10,473 bases of DNA from Intestinibacillus sp964580155 (GTDB lineage: Bacteria; Bacillota; Clostridia; Oscillospirales; Butyricicoccaceae), in assembly GCA_964580155.1 (NCBI GenBank), contig CAZOJP010000053.1, forward strand, positions 1 through 10,473, in the 5' to 3' direction. The number at the start of each line of letters is the position of its first letter. The stretch's first letter is position 1. Below the pieces are notes generated by a model. The model was not told where the DNA came from, did not search any database, and saw nothing but the letters and a program-made list of their open reading frames with translations. The position numbers and the translations under genes are program-made. Shown here piece by piece: positions 7,328-10,473 of the stretch.

Positions 7328-8248
7328 TTATACAGTCAGTCCGGTGGTTTCCTCCAGACCGAGCATGATGTTCATATTCTGCACCGCCGCGCCCGACGCG
7401 CCCTTGCCGAGGTTGTCAAACAGCGCGGTGACAAGGGTCTGCTCCCCGTGTCCGGTGACGATCAGCCGCAGGCTGTCGTGCCCTGCGAGGGTGTCCGCAT
7501 AAATGACCGGCTCATCGCCGCCGAGCGGTGCGACCGTGACTAGCGTTTGCCCCGCATAATGGTTCGCGAGCGTATCGTGAACGCGCGCCGCGTCGCAGCC
7601 CGGCAGCATGACGGTCGTCGCCATCCCCTTATAAAAGTCGCCCAAAATGGGCACGAATACAGGGGAGACGGACAGGCCGCACACGTGCTGCATTTCGGGC
7701 AGGTGCTTGTGCTGCAAATTGAGTCCGTAAATGCGGTGGGCATCGTGGCGCGGATCCCGATCCGCGGCTTCGTATTCCGCGATGAGCTTTTTGCCGCCGC
7801 CCGAATAGCCGGTCAGCGAGGAGCAGGTCAGCGCGCGGTCGGCAGGCACGATGCCGTGCGCAACAAGCGGATATACACCCGCAATAAAGCCGCTTGCGTG
7901 GCAGCCGGGATTTGCCACGCGCGACGCGTGCGCAATCGCCGTGCGATGCCCGCTCGACAGCTCCGCAAAGCCGTATGCCCATCCCGCCGCCGTGCGGTGT
8001 GCGGTTGACGCGTCAATCACGCGCGTGCGGTCGTTTTCGATGAGCGCGACCGCCTGCCGCGCCGCCTCATCCGGCAGGCACAGAAAGACCACGTCCGCCG
8101 CGTTCAGCAGCGCGCGGCGCGCGTCCACATCCTTGCGTTTGTCCTCGTCTATGAGCAGCAGCTCGATGTCGTCGCGTCCGCCGAGCCGCTCGTAAATTTG
8201 CAGACCGGTCGTGCCTTCCTTGCCGTCTATGTATATTTTTGGTTTCAT
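7328..8248 (-). CDS. argC: N-acetyl-gamma-glutamyl-phosphate reductase, short (type 2) form (EC 1.2.1.38)
   Basis: It reduces N-acetylglutamyl phosphate with NADPH to the semialdehyde. The protein is 306 residues, matching the short type 2 family rather than the roughly 345-residue type 1 form common in Bacillus. It opens KIYIDGKEGTTGLQIYERL, with the nucleotide-binding glycines 9, 12 and 15. The catalytic Cys116 is in NPGCHASG (113-120). HKHLPEM (180-186) matches the catalytic-His region, and the C-terminal KGASGAAVQNMNIMLG (282-297) is the usual NADP-side signature. Its ATG overlaps the argH stop as ATGA, a 4-nt overlap typical of translational coupling. The gene sits between argH and argJ, as expected for the pathway. 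The type 2 assignment is from length and the N-terminal motif. Confidence 0.95.
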   Translation of the reverse strand: MKPKIYIDGKEGTTGLQIYERLGGRDDIELLLIDEDKRKDVDARRALLNAADVVFLCLPDEAARQAVALIENDRTRVIDASTAHRTAAGWAYGFAELSSGHRTAIAHASRVANPGCHASGFIAGVYPLVAHGIVPADRALTCSSLTGYSGGGKKLIAEYEAADRDPRHDAHRIYGLNLQHKHLPEMQHVCGLSVSPVFVPILGDFYKGMATTVMLPGCDAARVHDTLANHYAGQTLVTVAPLGGDEPVIYADTLAGHDSLRLIVTGHGEQTLVTALFDNLGKGASGAAVQNMNIMLGLEETTGLTV

Positions 8249-9645
8249 GCCTGCTCTGCCTGTTCCCGCACGTCCGCGACGAAGCGCTCGATTTTCTCAA
8301 TCTGGCGCGTGACCTCGGCCGGAGCAGGGCCGCCGATGACCTTGCGCTCGCCCACGCAGGTGCGCAGATCCAGTGCGTCATACACATCGTCCTCGAACGA
8401 TTTTGAAATCGCGGCAAAGTCCTTGAGCGTCAGCGTTTCCAGCGTTTCCTCGGACTTGATGCACTGGTTGACCAGACGGCCGACCGTCTTGTACGCATCG
8501 CGGAAGGGCATACCCTTCTTCGTCAAATAGTCCGCGCAGTCGGTCGCGTTGATGAAGCCGGCGGAGGCCGCGCGGCGCATATTGTCGCGGCGCAGCGTCA
8601 TGGTCGCAAACATGGGCGTGAAGACCTCAAGACACTGCTTGACGGTGTCGATTGCGCCGAACACCGCTTCCTTATCCTCCTGCATATCCTTGTTGTATGC
8701 AAGCGGCAGGCCCTTGAGTACGGTCAGCATGGTGGTCAGGCTGCCGTAGACGCGGCCGGTCTTGCCGCGGATGAGCTCGCAGACGTCGGGGTTCTTTTTC
8801 TGCGGCATGATGGACGAGCCGGTGGAATACGCGTCGTCCAGCTCGACGAATTTGAACTCCCACGAGCACCACGAGATGATTTCCTCCGACAGGCGGGACA
8901 GGTGCATCATAAGGATGGACAGGTCGCTGCACAGCTCGACGCAGTAATCGCGGTCGGACACGCCGTCAATCGAGTTGTCGGTCACGCGCGCGAAGCCGAG
9001 CCGGTCGCACACGAACTGGCGATCGATCGGGTAGGTCGTCGACGCGAGCGCGCCCGAGCCGAGCGGCATTTCGTCCATGCGCTCCAGGCAGTCCTGCAGG
9101 CGGGTGATGTCGCGCTTGAGCATATTGGCATACGCCATCATGTAGTGCGCAAAGGTCGTGGGCTGCGCGCGCTGCAAATGCGTGTAGCCCGGCATGACCG
9201 CATCCAGATTTTCGCGGCTCTTTTGCATCAGTGCGTCGAGAAAGCCGCACAGCAGCTCGATGATCTCGTGGATTTCCTTTTTACAGTACATGCGCATATC
9301 GAGCGCAACCTGATCGTTGCGGCTGCGCGCGGTGTGCAGACGCTTGCCCGCGTCGCCGATGCGCTCGGTCAAAAGCTGCTCGATATTCATGTGAATATCT
9401 TCATATTCGAGAGAAAACTGCACCTTTCCCTCGCTGATATCCTCGAGAATGCTCTGAAGTCCCTGAACGATCTTATCCGCCTCGTGCTGCTCGATGATGC
9501 CCTGCTTGCCCAGCATCGTGGCATGCGCGATCGAGCCCGTGATGTCCTCCTGATACAGGCGGCAGTCAAACAGGATCGAGGAGTTAAAGTCGTTTACCAC
9601 GAGGTCTGTTTCTTTTTGAAACCGACCCGCCCATAATTTAGCCAT
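8245..9645 (-). CDS. argH: Argininosuccinate lyase (EC 4.3.2.1)
   Basis: It splits argininosuccinate into arginine and fumarate, the last step of the pathway, as a cytoplasmic homotetramer of the fumarase/aspartase superfamily. The 466-residue protein starts MAKLWAGRF, the usual N-terminus. HTARSRNDQ (104-112), GYTHLQRAQP (153-162, with the general-acid-region His156) and the superfamily signature GSSIMPQKKNP (276-286, with the catalytic Ser in the flexible loop) are all intact. The ribosome site GAGGG lies about 7 nt before the ATG at 9645. It follows argG after an 81-nt gap that holds a strong hairpin, and overlaps argC by 4 nt. Confidence 0.98.
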   Translation of the reverse strand: MAKLWAGRFQKETDLVVNDFNSSILFDCRLYQEDITGSIAHATMLGKQGIIEQHEADKIVQGLQSILEDISEGKVQFSLEYEDIHMNIEQLLTERIGDAGKRLHTARSRNDQVALDMRMYCKKEIHEIIELLCGFLDALMQKSRENLDAVMPGYTHLQRAQPTTFAHYMMAYANMLKRDITRLQDCLERMDEMPLGSGALASTTYPIDRQFVCDRLGFARVTDNSIDGVSDRDYCVELCSDLSILMMHLSRLSEEIISWCSWEFKFVELDDAYSTGSSIMPQKKNPDVCELIRGKTGRVYGSLTTMLTVLKGLPLAYNKDMQEDKEAVFGAIDTVKQCLEVFTPMFATMTLRRDNMRRAASAGFINATDCADYLTKKGMPFRDAYKTVGRLVNQCIKSEETLETLTLKDFAAISKSFEDDVYDALDLRTCVGERKVIGGPAPAEVTRQIEKIERFVADVREQAEQA

Positions 9646-9678
9646 ATGCTGCCCTCGCTTCTACAATCAAAATCGACA

Positions 9679-9719
9679 GTGGAGAACGAAGGGCGGAGTT
9701 TTCCGTCCCCGTTCTCCAC
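9679..9719 (-). other. Strong stem-loop between argG and argH without a U-tract
   Basis: GTGGAGAACG and CGTTCTCCAC form a perfect 10-bp outer stem (9719-9710 with 9688-9679). Beyond a two-base bulge there are three G-C pairs, then a one-base bulge and CGGA/TCCG, closing on a 4-base loop. That is 17 pairs in 41 nt. It begins 7 nt after the argG stop. What follows is TGTCGATTTTGATTG, not a run of U, so it is not a standard intrinsic terminator. It may be a partial terminator, an mRNA processing or stability element, or a copy of a dispersed palindromic repeat. The argH ribosome site lies clear of it. Confidence 0.75.
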
Positions 9720-9726
9720 ATTTGGT

Positions 9727-10473
9727 TTATTCTACGGTCGGGAAGCCCGCACCGGTCTTTTCCTGCAGGGCCTTGTCCGCCATCGCGCGCACCTTGAGCG
9801 GCAGACCGAACAGGTTGATGAAGCCCTCGGAATCCGCCTGATCGTATGCGTCGTCCTCGTCGAAGGTCGCCATGTCCTCGGAGTACAGGCTGTACGGCGA
9901 GGTCACCGATGCCGGCATGATGTTGCCCTTATACAGCTTGAGCTTGACGTCGCCCGTCACGGTCTCCTGCGTGGAATCGACAAACGCGCTGAGCGCCTTG
10001 CGCAGCGGGGTGTACCACTGGCCGTTGTAGACAAGCTCGCCGAATTTCAGCCCGATCTGGGCCTTGTAATGTGCGGTCTCGCGGTCGAGTGTGATTTCCT
10101 CGAGCTTTGCGTGCGCCGCATACAGGATGGAGCCGCCCGGGGTTTCGTACACGCCGCGGCTCTTCATGCCGACAAGGCGGTTTTCCACAATGTCGAGGAT
10201 GCCGACGCCGTTTGCGCCGCCGATCTGATTGAGCTTTTCGATGAGGGCGACCGAATCCATCTCTTCGCCGTCAACCGCGGTCGGAATGCCCTTTTCAAAG
10301 TGAATCGTCACATAGGCGGGTGCGTCGGGCGCCTGCTCGGGCGATACGCCCAGCTCAAGGAAGCCCGGACGATTGAGCGGTGCCTCGTTTGAGGGCAGCT
10401 CGAGATCCAGTCCCTCGTGCGACAGGTGCCACAGGTTCTTGTCCTTGGAGTAGTTGGTCTCCTTCGTGATCTT
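9727..10473 (-). CDS. argG: Argininosuccinate synthase, C-terminal 248 residues (N-terminus beyond the window)
   Basis: It joins citrulline and aspartate using ATP to form argininosuccinate. The frame stays open to the right edge; the visible part is 248 of about 400 residues, so the N-terminal PP-loop (SGGLDTS type) is outside. The visible part starts KITKETNYSKDKNLWHLSHE, the family's conserved SxDxNLWHxSxE-type region, followed by IGGANGVGILDIVENRLVG (84-102) and MKSRGVYETPGG (103-114). Glu97 and Tyr109 match the spacing of the citrulline-contacting Glu/Tyr pair known in Thermus and E. coli enzymes. A GTG at 10311 could be read as a start, but the homology runs on well upstream of it, so it is internal. 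It is the first arg gene visible in transcription order and leads into argH through the hairpin spacer. Confidence 0.97.
   Translation of the reverse strand, partial: KITKETNYSKDKNLWHLSHEGLDLELPSNEAPLNRPGFLELGVSPEQAPDAPAYVTIHFEKGIPTAVDGEEMDSVALIEKLNQIGGANGVGILDIVENRLVGMKSRGVYETPGGSILYAAHAKLEEITLDRETAHYKAQIGLKFGELVYNGQWYTPLRKALSAFVDSTQETVTGDVKLKLYKGNIMPASVTSPYSLYSEDMATFDEDDAYDQADSEGFINLFGLPLKVRAMADKALQEKTGAGFPTVE

Noticed and set aside
9727..10311. A 194-residue protein starting at a GTG at 10311
   Set aside because: The same frame continues without a stop to the window edge and encodes conserved ArgG sequence upstream of the GTG, so the GTG is an internal Val codon.

Overview
The window carries ten protein-coding genes, all on the minus strand. 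Two run off the edges: groEL on the left and argG on the right. Base composition is GC-rich, roughly the high fifties in percent by eye (not counted). Strong AGGAGG ribosome sites, a perfect CIRCE operator, a stand-alone RlmL-type methyltransferase, and a full-length ArgJ inside an arg operon all point to a Gram-positive Clostridia-type bacterium. A GC-rich member of the Oscillospirales/Ruminococcaceae group is my best guess; this is inference, since no 16S or other taxonomic marker is present.

Read in the direction of transcription (high to low coordinates), the right three quarters is an arginine biosynthesis operon, argG-argH-argC-argJ-argB-argD-argF. The genes are tightly packed: argH/argC overlap as ATGA, argD/argF overlap as TAATG, and the other gaps are 14 to 81 nt. 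The operon closes with a textbook Rho-independent terminator at 2961-2988. Together the genes cover glutamate to arginine: ArgJ makes N-acetylglutamate and recycles the acetyl group, ArgB phosphorylates, ArgC reduces, ArgD transaminates, ArgJ deacetylates to ornithine, ArgF carbamoylates, and ArgG and ArgH finish arginine. No argA, argE, carAB or argR lies in the window. The argG start and the operon promoter lie beyond the right edge.

Left of the terminator is a monocistronic-looking THUMP-domain 23S rRNA methyltransferase gene with its own extended -10 promoter. It is followed by an AT-rich spacer with A-tracts, and then by the heat-shock operon groES-groEL. A candidate promoter there is overlapped by a perfect CIRCE operator with unusually long arms, which implies HrcA repression.

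This is mostly conserved core metabolism and chaperone sequence. I do not see an undescribed defence or mobile system. The points worth a second look are a strong 17-bp hairpin between argG and argH without a U-tract, the short (type 2) ArgC, the Gly-Thr autocleavage site in ArgJ, the arginine-sensitive form of ArgB, and the extended CIRCE with its A-tract upstream region.
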